64,000 nucleotides of DNA from Vibrio sp. ED004 (GCF_023206395.1 NZ_CP066149.1:2666001-2730000); one strand, 5' to 3'; numbered from the stretch's first letter, positions 19,434 to 28,236 are shown. Notes: generated by a model not told the origin, from the letters alone. Program-made: numbers and translations.

Positions 19434-20567
19434 TTACTTCTTAAGACCTAATGTTCCACCAACGCGCTTAGGTGCCGGTTTGTTTGGTCTGTTTGAGTCT
19501 TGGCTACGGTTTGCAGGTTTACCGCTTCTACGATCGTTGTTGTTACGGTCTGTGCGATTGCGATCCGAGCTGTTTCTATCTGAATTAGAGCGCTCTGAAC
19601 GAGAGTTCGATTTCCAGTTCTCAGTATTTCCACCGCTTTCACTATTCGATGAGTTACGACCACGCTTTGAATTAGGCGCATGGCGGAATTCATCGGCATT
19701 GTTACCGCGGTACGTGCGAGTACGGTTCTCTTTTTGGTTACGGCGCGCTGTTGAAGTTTGGTTCTCTTCACGGCTATCAAAAAGTTTAGCATCTGTCGCT
19801 TTGCGAATGCGTTGGCCTTTCGCGTTCATTTTTGACGCATCTTCAGTACTTACTGAACCTTCACACATCGTTAAGATTTCAGTGATCTCTTCGTCGCTCA
19901 GGTAGCGCCATTTGCCATTTGGAATGCCGTCTAAAGAGATGTTCATGATACGTACACGGCGAAGTTTGAAAACTTCATAACCAAGCGCTTCACACATACG
20001 ACGGATTTGGCGGTTAAGGCCTTGCGTTAGTGTGATTCGGAAAGAGAACTTAGTCTCTTTCTCTACTTTACATGGCAAAGTCACCGTATCCAGAATAGGA
20101 ACACCAGCCGCCATTTTCTGTAAGAACTCACCCGTAATCGGCTTGTCGACACGAACCACGTACTCTTTTTCGTGGTTGTTACCCGCACGAAGAATCTTGT
20201 TTACGATGTCGCCATCATTGGTCAGGAAGATAAGACCGTCAGACGGTTTATCAAGGCGGCCAATTGGGAAAATACGCTTGTGGTGACCAATAAAGTCAAC
20301 GATGTTGCCAGGAATATCTCGCTCAGTGGTACAAGTAATACCGGTCGGCTTATTCAGTGCGATGTAGATAGGCTTTTCTTTCGAACGAACGGGCTTGTTG
20401 TCGATCTCAACGTCATCACCTGGCATTACTTTCGTACCCATCTCTGGGATTTTACCATTGATAGTAACTCGGCCAGCATCAATGAGTTTGTCGGCTTCGC
20501 GGCGTGAGCAAAAACCAGTTTCACTGATGTACTTATTAAGGCGTTTAGCTTGGGATTCTTGTGACAT
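19434..20567 (-). CDS. rluF: 23S rRNA pseudouridine synthase RluF, with long basic tail
   Basis: A 377-residue member of the RsuA/RluB family. It begins with an S4-like RNA-binding domain ([20 protein letters not shown]), then the catalytic domain with [10 protein letters not shown] (catalytic Asp) and [18 protein letters not shown]. RluF makes pseudouridine 2604 in 23S rRNA. After about residue 240 comes a tail of some 130 residues rich in Arg, Asn, Ser and Asp, ending GGTLGLKK; E. coli RluF is about 290 residues long and has a much shorter tail. RluF rather than RluB is by sequence resemblance. Confidence 0.9.
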   Translation of the reverse strand: MSQESQAKRLNKYISETGFCSRREADKLIDAGRVTINGKIPEMGTKVMPGDDVEIDNKPVRSKEKPIYIALNKPTGITCTTERDIPGNIVDFIGHHKRIFPIGRLDKPSDGLIFLTNDGDIVNKILRAGNNHEKEYVVRVDKPITGEFLQKMAAGVPILDTVTLPCKVEKETKFSFRITLTQGLNRQIRRMCEALGYEVFKLRRVRIMNISLDGIPNGKWRYLSDEEITEILTMCEGSVSTEDASKMNAKGQRIRKATDAKLFDSREENQTSTARRNQKENRTRTYRGNNADEFRHAPNSKRGRNSSNSESGGNTENWKSNSRSERSNSDRNSSDRNRTDRNNNDRRSGKPANRSQDSNRPNKPAPKRVGGTLGLKK

Positions 20568-20759
20568 GATATTCTCTTAGCGTTTCACAACGGAAATTTA
20601 GATAAACAAAAAGCAACTACAGGGCAGTTGCTTTTACGTTTGAATTCGTTAACTGACGACAATTTTAGCACCTAGTGTCTACTTCGGCACTAAATATCTA
20701 TTGTCTAGCAAATTGGCGTGACAATGAGCGTGTAGTTGAGTCTATCAATACAACTTGCA

Positions 20760-21341
20760 CTAACTTGATCGCTTCTGGTGTCGCTCTCTGTTTTCGAGCT
20801 TTTTGTCATTGCTCTTTCTCAACATGACGTAGACTGCGCCGGTTCCACCATGAAATTGTTGCGCAGAATGCACACACTGGACATCGTTAATTTGAGTCAA
20901 CCAGTTGGCGACATAGCTTTTCATCATCGCTGGTGGATTCGAACGTTCACCTTTGCCATGAACAATGATGACGGTACGAACATCCATCCTTAGACATTGA
21001 CGTAAAAATGAAAGTACTTCATTACGTGCGTCTTTGAGTGTTTTTCTATGCAGGTCAAGCTTGGCTTGAATAGGGTACTTACCTAGACGTAACTTTTTGT
21101 ATACGCCTTCTTGAACGCCATCTTTCTTATAGGCGATAACATCATCTGGCTTCACCATCGGAGAGTAGTCGAGCGAGAGGTAATCTTTCTCGTCATCAGA
21201 CAGCCACATTGCGGCTTCACGCTTGGCTAGGTGAGATTCCGTTACGCGGTGTACTTTCTGGTGTTCAGCGGTGTCATGGTCGATACGTTTCACATCGCCC
21301 ATCATTTCTTGGAATAGGTCTAAATCGTCATCATGAGACAT
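20760..21341 (-). CDS. smrA: SmrA, Smr-domain DNA endonuclease
   Basis: A 193-residue protein with an acidic N-terminus (MSHDDDLDLFQEMMGDVK), a linker region, and a C-terminal Smr domain. The domain has LDLHRKTLKDARNEV, VIIVHGKGERS and GGTGAVYVMLR. Smr domains nick DNA or act on RNA; E. coli SmrA is reported as a nicking endonuclease. A second in-frame ATG at 21350 is possible, but the shorter start gives the family N-terminus and better spacing from GAGA. Confidence 0.9.
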   Translation of the reverse strand: MSHDDDLDLFQEMMGDVKRIDHDTAEHQKVHRVTESHLAKREAAMWLSDDEKDYLSLDYSPMVKPDDVIAYKKDGVQEGVYKKLRLGKYPIQAKLDLHRKTLKDARNEVLSFLRQCLRMDVRTVIIVHGKGERSNPPAMMKSYVANWLTQINDVQCVHSAQQFHGGTGAVYVMLRKSNDKKLENRERHQKRSS

Positions 21342-21404
21342 AGTGTGCATCTCAAGCTAGAGAAGGATAGGTTAAGTATACCTAAGTTGGGGCTGGGTTT
21401 AAAA

Positions 21405-21443
21405 ATGAAAAAACCGGAGGAGACAAGGGAAGTCAGCTCCGGT
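21405..21443 (-). terminator. Terminator after the DUF3149 gene
   Basis: Minus-strand stem ACCGGAG / CTCCGGT followed by TTTTTCATTTTT, between the small DUF3149 gene and smrA. It should make the small gene a separate transcript. Confidence 0.8.
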
Positions 21444-21512
21444 GCAAAGCGTTTTAACGTTTACTTATCAAGTAAATGATACTTAACAGCAAATGATTTA
21501 GGCTGAGCGACT

Positions 21513-21653
21513 CTAGTGAGGAGATTTGTCAGTCATAACTTTGTAGATGAAGAAGCCTCCATAAAACATCATGAGACCCAGAGCCCCGAAGATTACTATC
21601 ATTGAAGATAGTCCCACCGCATTACCAAATAGGAGATCTAGCCAAAAGTCCAT
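21513..21653 (-). CDS. DUF3149 membrane microprotein (46 residues)
   Basis: A 46-residue protein starting MDFWLDLLFGNAVG, with one hydrophobic helix (residues 14-38, including a GALGLMMFYGG stretch) and the ending VMTDKSPH. This pattern fits the small DUF3149 family found in vibrios; its function is unknown. The ATG at 21651-21653 has GAGGTA a few bases upstream as ribosome site. Its own terminator follows. Easily missed because of its length. Confidence 0.82.
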   Translation of the reverse strand: MDFWLDLLFGNAVGLSSMIVIFGALGLMMFYGGFFIYKVMTDKSPH

Positions 21654-21843
21654 GTGTATACCTCAAAGTTATATGACATGGGTTAGTGTATTAACAAGCA
21701 TTATCAATTCACTGATCTGGATCAATCCTGTTTCATAAGTTAAATACTTGTTGGCAACTGTGTGTTTTTCGTCACATCATGCTCGTTGTTGTATGTCTTT
21801 TGTTCGAACGATTCAAAATCGCAATAAATATGAGAAAAAGCCC

Positions 21844-21871
21844 TTGCGGATAAATTCAGAACCCGTATTAT
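21844..21871 (+). promoter_or_regulatory. Promoter of tRNA-Pro
   Basis: -35 TTGCGG (21844-21849), 16-bp spacer, -10 TATTAT (21866-21871), followed by ACGCTCC. It lies about 38 bases before the mature tRNA. Confidence 0.7.
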
Positions 21872-21908
21872 ACGCTCCATCGACAGGCAATGAGCCAGTT
21901 AGATATCT

Positions 21909-21985
<77 letters not shown>

Positions 21986-21993
21986 CATTAAAG

Positions 21994-22026
21994 AAAGCCG
22001 TAGCAGAAATGCTACGGCTTTTTTGC
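21994..22026 (+). terminator. Terminator of tRNA-Pro
   Basis: Stem AGCCGTAGCA / TGCTACGGCT, loop GAAA, six T. Confidence 0.9.
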
Positions 22027-22037
22027 ATTTGAACGTT

Positions 22038-22105
22038 TCGTTTTGGTTTAGAGCCCAAGCGGGGTTCGCCTGATGTTCAAAATAAGCTCTTCAACGACCA
22101 CATTT
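22038..22105 (+). pseudogene. Decayed copy of tRNA-Pro
   Basis: Downstream of the real gene, short blocks recur in the same order: TGGTTTAGAGCCC (gene: TGGTTTGGGACC), GGGGTTCG, CTCTTCAACGACCACATT (gene: CTCTTCACCGACCACATT), then AGAAAGCC. Folding of a tRNA is lost. It looks like a mutated tandem duplicate of the tRNA-Pro 3' half together with its terminator. Confidence 0.6.
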
Positions 22106-22107
22106 AG

Positions 22108-22133
22108 AAAGCCTGCTCAATGAGCAGGCTTTC
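22108..22133 (+). terminator. Second hairpin after the tRNA-Pro remnant
   Basis: Perfect 11-bp stem AAAGCCTGCTC / GAGCAGGCTTT with a three-base loop and weak T tail (TTTCG). It stands in the same relation to the tRNA remnant as the true terminator does to the gene. Confidence 0.65.
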
Positions 22134-22305
22134 GTCGTTTTGAGCGATTGTAAACAGGTTTTGAACTAGAATGGGCTACGGCTTTTTTGCTTTCTGATAT
22201 ATGTAACATTCCTTAGAACGACGAAGGTATGAGTCGGGAATCTATTTTTGTTCTATATCTAGCATAGAGAAAAGGATTGACTCAATAAGCCAGCCCCAAA
22301 TCTAT

Positions 22306-22728
22306 TTACTTAACATCACAGGTAATGTCTTTGATTGGTGTCTCTGAGGTAACAAAACAAACATAAGCGTAAACAGGGTTATTGGGACCAATTCGAATGT
22401 AACCGGCCTGTACTTCATCTTCGTTAAAAGTCACCGAGTGAGAATTACCCGTCTGACCATCGTAGAAGCTTGCTTCAAAATTACCATTCATTTGGCTTGC
22501 GATACGGTTGCGTGTCGTTGATGTCGTGAACGTAATATTAGCGCATCGCATTGGTGGCTTTTCAGTAATCAAGAACTGTCCGCTTTCTTTATCTAACACA
22601 CCGCCTTTGGTGTCTGGCTGAATGTCTATCGGCTGGAATTGTTCGATAGTACAAGTTTCTTTGGCAGACGCTGCTGTGGGCATCAAGATTGCTAGGGCTA
22701 AAAGGAAAGCAAAAAGTACTGGTTTCAT
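22306..22728 (-). CDS. Exported hypothetical protein
   Basis: About 140 residues. An N-terminal signal peptide (MKPVLFAFLLALAILMPTAASA) with a likely cut after ASA precedes a beta-rich body with four cysteines (ETCTIEQ, MRCAN, YVCFV and the C-terminal ITCDVK), enough for two disulfides in the periplasm. I do not recognise the family. ATG 22728 is chosen because it gives a clean signal peptide; an upstream in-frame start adds 14 residues. Downstream of the traB-like gene on the same strand. Confidence 0.7.
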   Translation of the reverse strand: MKPVLFAFLLALAILMPTAASAKETCTIEQFQPIDIQPDTKGGVLDKESGQFLITEKPPMRCANITFTTSTTRNRIASQMNGNFEASFYDGQTGNSHSVTFNEDEVQAGYIRIGPNNPVYAYVCFVTSETPIKDITCDVK

Positions 22729-22838
22729 GAGAACAACACCGTATGTAAAAAGAGCGAAAGATAATAGCACCTCTATGGTGCCATTAAATGTAAAGATTCT
22801 GTTATTAAGGACATGCTTTTATAATGAAAAGGTCATGT

Positions 22839-22862
22839 CCTAACTAACTAACTAACTAACTA
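22839..22862. repeat. (TAAC)5 tetranucleotide repeat at the end of the traB-like gene
   Basis: Five copies of TAAC at 22841-22860, abutting the TAG stop of the leftward gene. On the coding strand it reads TAG followed by TTAG repeats, giving stops in several frames. The inverted pair GGACATG / CATGTCC (22809-22840) lies just beyond and may form a hairpin. Confidence 0.8.
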
Positions 22863-23747
22863 GCTGTCTTCGTCAACCTCGAACTGACACTGAGCTTGTT
22901 GGCTTTGTGATTGTTGAGTCACACTGAACCCCTTATCTTCTAACAACTGTAAAAGGTTACCATCTCCAATCAGGTGTAAAGTGCCGACGACCAGCACGTA
23001 GTGTCCTTTTGAGTTGAGTTTCCAGTCATTGGCAGATAGTTTGTTTGCCCAATCAACGTTGCGATCCGTTAGGAATGCTTTCTCAAGCTCGGTGGGCATT
23101 TCAGACAGCTCTGCAAAATCCTCAAGTTTGGATTCATCGCCCGCTTTCCAGCTTTCAATGAGGCAATGTACGACACGGTCCGTTTGGTCAAATTCTTCAA
23201 TGCTTGTCACTAGCCACTCTTTGCCAGAATCTTGTTGCCCTGCAATGAGGTCTATTTGAAATTGTAGTGGCTCTAAGCTGATCACTGGAACGTCTTGTAT
23301 TGTCGCTTTATAGGCGAGTGTTGCGTCTACACCGCCCGCTGAACCGTAACCAAGGTTCTTTAACTGCTGCATTTGTATCGACAGAGATGTCGCCCAAGGC
23401 GGGGAGCTCAGTAGTTGTTTTGTCGACATACCCAAAGACTTAGAAATGCTTGTTAATAACTGTTTTTGCTCTTCGCTTAATACATCGGCTGTGGTTACCG
23501 TGGTGGTAGGGTACACAACGCCTTCTGACTTCCTTACATCTGTCTCGATAATTAATCCGTTACTCTCTTTTAACGTGTCTGTGATCTGTGCAGGAAGCGG
23601 GTACATGCTCTCGTCTCCAACATGCACAGAACCTAAGATGGTGAGGGTCAGATCATCCTTTTTTGCCTGCCAATAAAGTGGTTCGGCGATAGCTTGTTTT
23701 GCTGAAAAGGCAAGTGTGAGTAGCGTAAGGTACAAGAATGTGCGCAA
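22860..23747 (-). CDS. TraB/GumN family protein, exported
   Basis: A 295-residue protein with signal peptide (cut near AIA-EP). The TraB/GumN fold is shown by the opening LTILGSVHVGDESMYPLP, a GLIIETDV strand, the central GYGSAGGVDATLAYKA, ISLEPLQFQ, and the C-terminal YVLVVGTLHLIGDGNLL. The two Gly-x-x-His segments are the putative active-site or metal elements of a family related to Tiki-type proteases. The biological role is unknown. Confidence 0.85.
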   Translation of the reverse strand: MRTFLYLTLLTLAFSAKQAIAEPLYWQAKKDDLTLTILGSVHVGDESMYPLPAQITDTLKESNGLIIETDVRKSEGVVYPTTTVTTADVLSEEQKQLLTSISKSLGMSTKQLLSSPPWATSLSIQMQQLKNLGYGSAGGVDATLAYKATIQDVPVISLEPLQFQIDLIAGQQDSGKEWLVTSIEEFDQTDRVVHCLIESWKAGDESKLEDFAELSEMPTELEKAFLTDRNVDWANKLSANDWKLNSKGHYVLVVGTLHLIGDGNLLQLLEDKGFSVTQQSQSQQAQCQFEVDEDS

Positions 23748-24153
23748 AGAAAGCTCCTTTAGAAAGACATAAGCTCGTTAAAAAAGATTTTGACGGAGCT
23801 TTTTAACGGTTTTTTTTGAGAACGATGTCACGTTGTTTATACGAAAAGTATAACAACACGAGCAAACTCTAAAACTTTTCTCTCTGCGAACGACACGATT
23901 TTATGAAATCCGGTGAAAAGATTGTGATTTAATTCTCAGTTATTACGTCAAAATAAAAGTGACGGAAGTGCCGTTAAGTATAACCTTATGATTTTATTAA
24001 AATTAAATTTATCAATATTTTTTAGATTTGAAGCCGATCACTGAATTGGCTTGATTTAATTCACGCCAAAAAATAAGGCCATATAGTTTATCTAACTTTC
24101 AGAAGCGCTCCACTTTGCTTCTTACTCAATTTTTAAATTTATGGGTGAATACG
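23748..24153. other. Chitobiase upstream region with a 26-bp palindrome
   Basis: About 400 AT-rich bases between two divergent genes. The main structure is an inverted repeat at 23832-23857: GTTGTTTATAC and GTATAACAAC around GAAAA. It could be an operator or an RNA hairpin; no T tail follows. Chitobiase promoters in vibrios are bound by ChiS, but I cannot match a known ChiS site. Confidence 0.5.
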
Positions 24154-26805
24154 ATGTTGAAGAGAAACTTACTATCTGTAGCGGTATTAGCTGGCCTGAC
24201 GGGTTGTGCAGTAACACAAGCACCAGAACAGCAGGTTGTTAATGCACTGGCTGATAACCTTGATGTGCAATATGAAATTCTGACCAATCACGGTGCGAAT
24301 GAGGGTATGGCTTGTCAGGACCTCGGCGCTGAATGGGCTTCATGTAACAAAGTGAACATGACCCTAACTAATGACGGTGAAGCGATTGATTCGAAAGATT
24401 GGACCATCTACTTCCATAGTATTCGCCTTATCTTAGATGTTGATAATGAACAATTTAAAATCACTCGTGTCACGGGTGACCTACACAAACTAGAACCTAC
24501 AGATAAGTTCGATGGCTTTGCGGCGGGTGAAGAAGTGATTCTTCCATTGACGAGTGAATACTGGCAACTGTTTGAAACCGACTTCATGCCGGGTGCATTT
24601 GTTACTGCGCCAAATGCAGAACCAAAGATGATTGCTTCACTGAATACAGAAGACGTCGCGTCGTTCGTAACGGGTCTAGAAGGTAACAACCTTAAACGTA
24701 CACCTGATGACAATAACGTAATGGCTACAGCGGTGACGCGTTTCGAAAAGAATGCTGATCTAGCAACTCAAGATGTATCAACAACGCTACTACCAACGCC
24801 AATGTCGGTAGAAGCAGGCGAAGGTTCTGTGAGTATTGCTGGTGGTATTGCCCTACCAAAAGACGCATTCGATGCTGATCAGTTCGCTGCAATTGAAGAA
24901 CGTGCAGATGTGGTAAACGTAGATGTGAGTGGTGACCTTCCAGTAAGTGTTACCGTTGTTCCTACTCAGTTTACGGGTGATTTAGCGAAATCTGGCGCTT
25001 ATGAACTAAGCATCTCGGAAGAGGGGATTGCGATTAAAGCGTTTGATAAAACAGGTGCTTTCTACGCAGTTCAGTCTATTTTTGGCCTAATAGACAGTCA
25101 GAACGCTGAATCATTACCACAACTGTCGATCAAAGATGCACCGCGCTTTGATTACCGTGGTGTGATGGTGGATGTTGCTCGAAACTTCCACTCAAAAGAT
25201 GCCATTCTAGCAACGCTAGACCAAATGGCAGCATACAAGATGAATAAACTGCACCTTCACTTAACAGATGATGAAGGCTGGCGTTTAGAAATCCCAGGTT
25301 TACCAGAGCTAACGGATGTAGGGTCTAATCGTTGTTTTGATTTGGATGAGCAAAGCTGTTTACTGCCTCAGCTAGGTTCAGGTCCAACAACAGACAACTT
25401 TGGCTCTGGTTTCTTTAGCAAAGCGGATTACGTCGAGATCTTAAGCTACGCAAAAGCGCGCAGCATCGAAGTAATTCCAGAAATTGATATGCCAGCACAC
25501 GCCCGTTCTGCTGTGGTATCAATGGAAGCGCGTTACACTCGCCTAATGGCGGAAGGTAAGGAAGCGGAAGCAAATGAATACCGCTTGATGGATCCACAAG
25601 ATACATCGAACGTAACCACGGTTCAGTTCTACGATAAGCAAAGCTTCATCAACCCATGTATGGAATCTTCGACTCACTTTGTCGATAAAGTGATCTCTGA
25701 AGTGGCGGCAATGCACCAAGAAGCGGGCGTTCCACTAACGACTTGGCATTTCGGCGGCGATGAAGCGAAAAACATCAAGTTAGGCGCTGGCTTACAAGAT
25801 ATTAACGCAGAAGATAAAGTGGCTTGGAAAGGCAACATCGATTTGTCTAAGCAAGATAAGCCATTCCAACAGTCGCCACAGTGTCAGTCTTTGATCGCTG
25901 ATGGTACTGTCAGCGACTTCGGTCATCTGCCAAGTCACTTTGCAGAGCAGGTATCTAAGATTGTTGCTGACAAAGGCATTCCTCACTTCCAAGCATGGCA
26001 AGATGGCCTGAAATACAGCGAAGGCGAGAAAGCATTTGCAACCGAAAGCACTCGCGTGAACTTCTGGGACGTTCTTTACTGGGGCGGCACTTCATCAGTA
26101 TACGATTGGTCTGCGAAAGGGTATGACGTGATTGTTTCTAACCCAGACTACGTATACATGGATATGCCATACGAAGTTGATGCAGCAGAGCGCGGTTACT
26201 ACTGGGCAACGCGTGCAACCGATACTCGCAAGATGTTTGGCTTCGCACCAGAAAACATGCCACAAAACGCAGAAACGTCATTAGACCGTGACGGTAATGG
26301 CTTCTCTGGTAAAGGTGAAATTGAAGCGAAACCTTTCTACGGTTTGTCTGCACAGCTTTGGTCTGAAACAGTACGTACTGACGAGCAATATGAATACATG
26401 GTGTTCCCTCGCGTATTGGCAGCAGCAGAGCGCGCATGGCACAGAGCAGATTGGGAAAACGACTACAAAGTGGGCGTTGAGTACTCTCAAGAAACTAACC
26501 TAGTGAATAAGCAGGCTCTAAACAGTGACTTCAATCGCTTCGCGAATATTGTTGGTCAACGTGAACTGGCTAAGCTTGAGAAAGCAGGTATTGATTACCG
26601 ACTACCAGTACCGGGTGCTCAAGTTGTTGATGGCAAGCTGGCGATGAACGTTCAATTCCCAGGCGTAGAGCTGCAATACTCTGCTGATGGCGAAAACTGG
26701 CTAACGTATGATGAGCAGCAACAACCATCGGTTTCTGGTGAAACGTACATCCGCTCTATCTCTGAAAGTGGCGAGAAAGTAAGTCGAGTAACGTCAGTTA
26801 AATAA
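24154..26805 (+). CDS. Chitobiase, GH20 beta-N-acetylhexosaminidase lipoprotein
   Basis: An 883-residue enzyme splitting chitobiose and short chitin oligomers to GlcNAc, extremely like V. harveyi chitobiase (chb). A lipobox LTGC follows the signal peptide. Then come the N-terminal carbohydrate-binding domain (about 30-180), the GH20b domain, the catalytic barrel with RGVMVDVARNFHS, HLHLTDDEGWR and the catalytic Asp-Glu in WHFGGDEAKN, and a C-terminal Ig-like domain. ATG 24154 (GGGTGA upstream) is chosen over 24115, which would add residues before the signal peptide. Monocistronic, with its own terminator. Confidence 0.95.
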   Translation: MLKRNLLSVAVLAGLTGCAVTQAPEQQVVNALADNLDVQYEILTNHGANEGMACQDLGAEWASCNKVNMTLTNDGEAIDSKDWTIYFHSIRLILDVDNEQFKITRVTGDLHKLEPTDKFDGFAAGEEVILPLTSEYWQLFETDFMPGAFVTAPNAEPKMIASLNTEDVASFVTGLEGNNLKRTPDDNNVMATAVTRFEKNADLATQDVSTTLLPTPMSVEAGEGSVSIAGGIALPKDAFDADQFAAIEERADVVNVDVSGDLPVSVTVVPTQFTGDLAKSGAYELSISEEGIAIKAFDKTGAFYAVQSIFGLIDSQNAESLPQLSIKDAPRFDYRGVMVDVARNFHSKDAILATLDQMAAYKMNKLHLHLTDDEGWRLEIPGLPELTDVGSNRCFDLDEQSCLLPQLGSGPTTDNFGSGFFSKADYVEILSYAKARSIEVIPEIDMPAHARSAVVSMEARYTRLMAEGKEAEANEYRLMDPQDTSNVTTVQFYDKQSFINPCMESSTHFVDKVISEVAAMHQEAGVPLTTWHFGGDEAKNIKLGAGLQDINAEDKVAWKGNIDLSKQDKPFQQSPQCQSLIADGTVSDFGHLPSHFAEQVSKIVADKGIPHFQAWQDGLKYSEGEKAFATESTRVNFWDVLYWGGTSSVYDWSAKGYDVIVSNPDYVYMDMPYEVDAAERGYYWATRATDTRKMFGFAPENMPQNAETSLDRDGNGFSGKGEIEAKPFYGLSAQLWSETVRTDEQYEYMVFPRVLAAAERAWHRADWENDYKVGVEYSQETNLVNKQALNSDFNRFANIVGQRELAKLEKAGIDYRLPVPGAQVVDGKLAMNVQFPGVELQYSADGENWLTYDEQQQPSVSGETYIRSISESGEKVSRVTSVK

Positions 26806-26825
26806 TCGATAAGCAACATTAATAG

Positions 26826-26878
26826 AAGAGCTCCCTAGCTATTACCTTACTTAAGGTTAAAAGTGGGAGCTCTTTTTA
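26826..26878 (+). terminator. Terminator of chitobiase gene
   Basis: Long hairpin AAGAGCTCCC / GGGAGCTCTT with an inner ACCTTA / TAAGGT stem and a T5 tail. Confidence 0.9.
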
Positions 26879-27341
26879 TTTGCCGCGAATTAGGCTCTCA
26901 TTCAAAACTGAAACATATAGAAACCGTCTTTGTTTATAACGTCAACAATGCACATAAGGTGAGCTCCATCGCAAAAGTGACGCACTTCTCATTATTCTCT
27001 TCGAAAAATAAGTCACTTATAAAAAACTCTAAATCAGATGTGATTCAAATAACCGAATCTAATTTTTTACCGTAAAATAATGTGATCCTGATCTGTACGT
27101 TTTTCCATCTTGAGTTTTTTATCAATTTTTATGTTTTTAAGTATTTGATTTTAATGTGTTAAATAATCTTTCTTTTTTTGATAGTGAGAGAGATCACTCT
27201 GCCTGTTCTTTTATTTTGAAACGAAAATTAATTCGAGCAACATAGATTTCATGCCAGGGAGGCGACCAACTACTCAAGCGGTGAAGGTGAATGATGTACC
27301 GAAGATATGCCGCTGAAAAAATCAAACTAAGGCAGTTTACT
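26879..27341. other. Intergenic region upstream of the KdgM-like porin
   Basis: About 460 AT-rich bases with no gene-like frame. A 70-codon frame starting in the terminator loop has no family resemblance. The visible item is the CRP-like site at 27183-27198. A long untranslated leader for the porin is likely. Confidence 0.6.
27183..27198 (+). promoter_or_regulatory. CRP-like site upstream of the porin gene
   Basis: AGTGA, six bases, TCACT: close to the CRP consensus TGTGA-N6-TCACA with perfect symmetry, 144 bases before the porin ATG. Catabolite control of oligosaccharide porins is common, so regulation by CRP is a reasonable inference. Confidence 0.5.
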
Positions 27342-27998
27342 ATGAAAAAAATTATCGCTCTAAGTGCTCTTTCTCTTGCTTTCGCTTCTAGTGCTTTTGC
27401 TGGTTCTTCTTACGTTACAGGTAACGTTCAATTTCACTCTGATTTCGATCCGTCAGCAACTTCTACTTTAGAAGCGGGCCACACATTTGATACAGGCACA
27501 ACTTTATTGACTGAGTTTGATGGTATCTCTCTTGGTAAATACGACAATGACGCAATCCAAGACAGCGGTCTAGGTAACTCTCCATACATCACTCTTGGTG
27601 TAGAGCAGATGTACAACATCAATGACAACCTATGGGTTGCTGCTGGTTACCACCACTTACTAAACAACGGCGAAACGGTTCAGTACCGTCCATTAGTTAA
27701 GATCGGTTACAACTTCGACAACGGTATTTCTATCAGTAACCGTACTCGTTACCACGCAATGGAAGACAGCAATGCTGACGACCAAACTCGTTTTGATAAC
27801 CGTATCGGCTACGCAGTAAATGCTGAACTAGCAGTAAGCTACAACAACGTATACGTAATCAACGAGGGCGACAACAAGATGGACCACGAGCTTCGTGCGA
27901 CATGGACTCGTCAAGGCGTTCAACCTTACTTTGAGTACCGTAACCAAGCTGACAACGAAAACAACGCTTTCGTATTCGGTGCTTCTTACGGCTTCTAA
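27342..27998 (+). CDS. KdgM-family oligosaccharide porin
   Basis: A 218-residue outer-membrane protein with signal peptide (cut after SSAFA). Alternating beta strands are rich in aromatic and acidic residues, and the ending VFGASYGF has the C-terminal Phe needed for barrel insertion. The pattern (GNVQFHSD, LEAGHTFDTGTTLLTEFDG, YHHLLNNGETVQYRPLVKIGY, DHELRATWTRQGVQPYFEYR) is that of KdgM porins, narrow 12-strand channels for acidic oligosaccharides. The actual substrate (oligogalacturonate, oligoalginate or other) is not shown. Start chosen at the ATG giving a clean signal peptide. Confidence 0.85.
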   Translation: MKKIIALSALSLAFASSAFAGSSYVTGNVQFHSDFDPSATSTLEAGHTFDTGTTLLTEFDGISLGKYDNDAIQDSGLGNSPYITLGVEQMYNINDNLWVAAGYHHLLNNGETVQYRPLVKIGYNFDNGISISNRTRYHAMEDSNADDQTRFDNRIGYAVNAELAVSYNNVYVINEGDNKMDHELRATWTRQGVQPYFEYRNQADNENNAFVFGASYGF

Positions 27999-28027
27999 GC
28001 GGATTTATTTGGCGGTTTAGTTAATGA

Positions 28028-28052
28028 GACTATTCGCGAAATAGCTTTTTTG
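28028..28052 (+). terminator. Probable terminator of the porin gene
   Basis: Short stem CTATT / AATAG around CGCGA, followed by CTTTTTT, 30 bases after the porin stop. Confidence 0.7.
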
Positions 28053-28147
28053 CCAAAGCACTTCCTTCGTGAATGAGCGAGGGGATTAAGCGGCACTAAC
28101 AGCCCGGTTAGTGTCGCGACAAGATTTGCTTTACTGTCCAAAAGCAA

Positions 28148-28206
28148 AGAGCCTAGTAAGTAAACCACAGTCTTGGGTTTGCTTAATACTAGGCTCTATT
28201 TTTATG
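28148..28206. terminator. Long hairpin between convergent porin and copA-DUF411 genes
   Basis: Stem AGAGCCTAGTA / TACTAGGCTCT with a further inner stem (AAACC / GGTTT), then ATTTTTAT on the plus side. It probably ends transcription from both sides. Another T-less hairpin (GCGGCACTAAC / GTTAGTGTCGC) lies at 28090-28118. Confidence 0.75.
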
Positions 28207-28236
28207 CTTTCATTTCTAGCTTAGTGTTCGTGTACT

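Noticed and set aside
19448..19905. Frames on both strands over the rluF tail
   Set aside because: Low-complexity coding sequence opens other frames; composition is biased and no family is seen.
22621..22843. 73-codon plus-strand frame opposite the exported hypothetical protein
   Set aside because: Opposite to a gene with a clear signal peptide; no support.
26863..27075. 70-codon frame starting in the chitobiase terminator
   Set aside because: It begins inside the hairpin, has no ribosome site, and its composition is that of AT-rich spacer.
28090..28118. GCGGCACTAAC / GTTAGTGTCGC hairpin as a terminator or small RNA
   Set aside because: No T tail and no promoter in front; left only as a note with the nearby terminators.
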